Shown here in pieces: positions 23,692 through 24,270 of a stretch of DNA of 24,270 bases (its first letter is position 1; the number at the start of each line of letters is the position of its first letter). A model generated the notes under the pieces. It saw nothing but the letters and a program-made list of their open reading frames with translations. It ran no database searches and had not been told where the DNA came from. Position numbers and translations under genes: made by a program. This DNA comes from an uncultured Flavobacterium sp. (GTDB taxonomy: Bacteria; Bacteroidota; Bacteroidia; Flavobacteriales; Flavobacteriaceae): the NCBI GenBank assembly GCA_946479395.1, contig CAMLFV010000008.1:1-24270 (forward strand), written 5' to 3'.

Positions 23692-24270
23692 ATGAAACAA
23701 CTAAAAGTAGCGTTAATTGGAAACCCAAATGTAGGTAAAACTTCTGTTTTTAACGCGTTAACAGGCTTAAACCAGCACGTTGGGAATTATCCGGGCGTAA
23801 CCGTAGAGCGTAAAGTTGGTTCAACAACTTTAGCAAATTATACCAAAGCACATATTATAGATTTGCCGGGTGTTTACTCTGTAAATCCAAGTTCTAAAGA
23901 CGAAGAAATTGCGCTGAAAGCTATTTTCGATGCATCGAACAAAGATTTTCCCGATGTAATTGTGGTGGTTGCCGAAGTAGAAAATTTAAAACGAAACCTG
24001 TTGCTTTTTACGCAGGTTAAAGATTTGGGTTTTCCAACCATTTTGGCACTGAACATGGCAGATCAAATGGAAAAGAAAGGAATTTCTATTGATGTGCCTG
24101 CATTGGAAAAAGCGTTAGATACCAAAATTGTTCTTATTTCAGCAAGAAAAAAAGAAGGAATTAACGATTTAAAGCAAACCGTTTTAAATTATACCAACTT
24201 CAATACTAATAGTATTTTCGATTTAAAATTGATCGATGAAAACTATTTTACGCTTTTAGGACATTTATAT
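23692..24270 (+). CDS. feoB: FeoB, ferrous iron transporter GTPase, N-terminal part (cut by window end)
   Basis: First 193 residues. The G-protein domain is clear: G1 GNPNVGKTS (10-18), G2 threonine T37 in GVTVER, G3 DLPG (57-60), and G4 NMAD (121-124). SSKDEEIA and FPDVIVVVAEVENLKRNLLLF follow the FeoB pattern. The membrane transport domain lies beyond the window. FeoB moves Fe2+ across the inner membrane, with GTP binding needed. ATG 23692 follows the feoA stop by 6 bases. Confidence 0.95.
   Translation, partial: MKQLKVALIGNPNVGKTSVFNALTGLNQHVGNYPGVTVERKVGSTTLANYTKAHIIDLPGVYSVNPSSKDEEIALKAIFDASNKDFPDVIVVVAEVENLKRNLLLFTQVKDLGFPTILALNMADQMEKKGISIDVPALEKALDTKIVLISARKKEGINDLKQTVLNYTNFNTNSIFDLKLIDENYFTLLGHLY

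Overview
The window is a chromosomal stretch from a low-GC member of Bacteroidetes, most likely family Flavobacteriaceae. The evidence is a type IX secretion (T9SS) CTD protein next to recO, a complete Bat (Bacteroides aerotolerance) operon, promoters with the Bacteroidetes -7 consensus TAnnTTTG, lipoproteins with short MKK leaders, and several intergenic hairpin repeats of flavobacterial type. No rRNA, tRNA, CRISPR array, transposase or integrase was seen. The longest gene-free gaps are under 300 bases.

Layout. Bases 2-205 hold the 3' end of a Cys/Met-metabolism PLP enzyme, followed by a clean terminator. porZ-like and recO follow on the plus strand, coupled through TAATG (325-3314). A minus-strand aldehyde dehydrogenase (3521-4819) lies between two members of an interspersed repeat. 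Bases 5067-14162 are one minus-strand operon, transcribed as moxR, DUF58, a two-membrane-segment BatD/DUF4381-like gene, batA, batB, batC, batD and batE. Most junctions are 0-5 bases, but two (moxR/DUF58 and batD/batE) hold hairpin repeats. A divergent plus-strand pair follows, an AlbA_2/Schlafen-type protein overlapping a PPP-family phosphatase, and then a small outer-membrane barrel protein with its own promoter.

Bases 16908-22473 (minus) hold two paralogous M13 zinc metallopeptidases, one a lipoprotein and one a soluble exported enzyme. Between them are two small paralogous lipoproteins and a 131-base orphan copy of the 3' end of the second peptidase. This is the most unusual part of the window. 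The orphan end is about 94% identical to the intact end, and 7 of the 8 differences are silent. It therefore looks like a displaced functional gene end rather than a decaying random duplication. On the plus strand come a Sco1/SenC copper protein, feoA and the start of feoB (ferrous iron uptake).

Most of the window is ordinary core flavobacterial genome, and I see no clear new multi-gene system. The points worth following are the peptidase-end/lipoprotein cassette, the two-membrane-segment Bat protein, the hairpins inside the Bat operon, and the AlbA_2-phosphatase pair.
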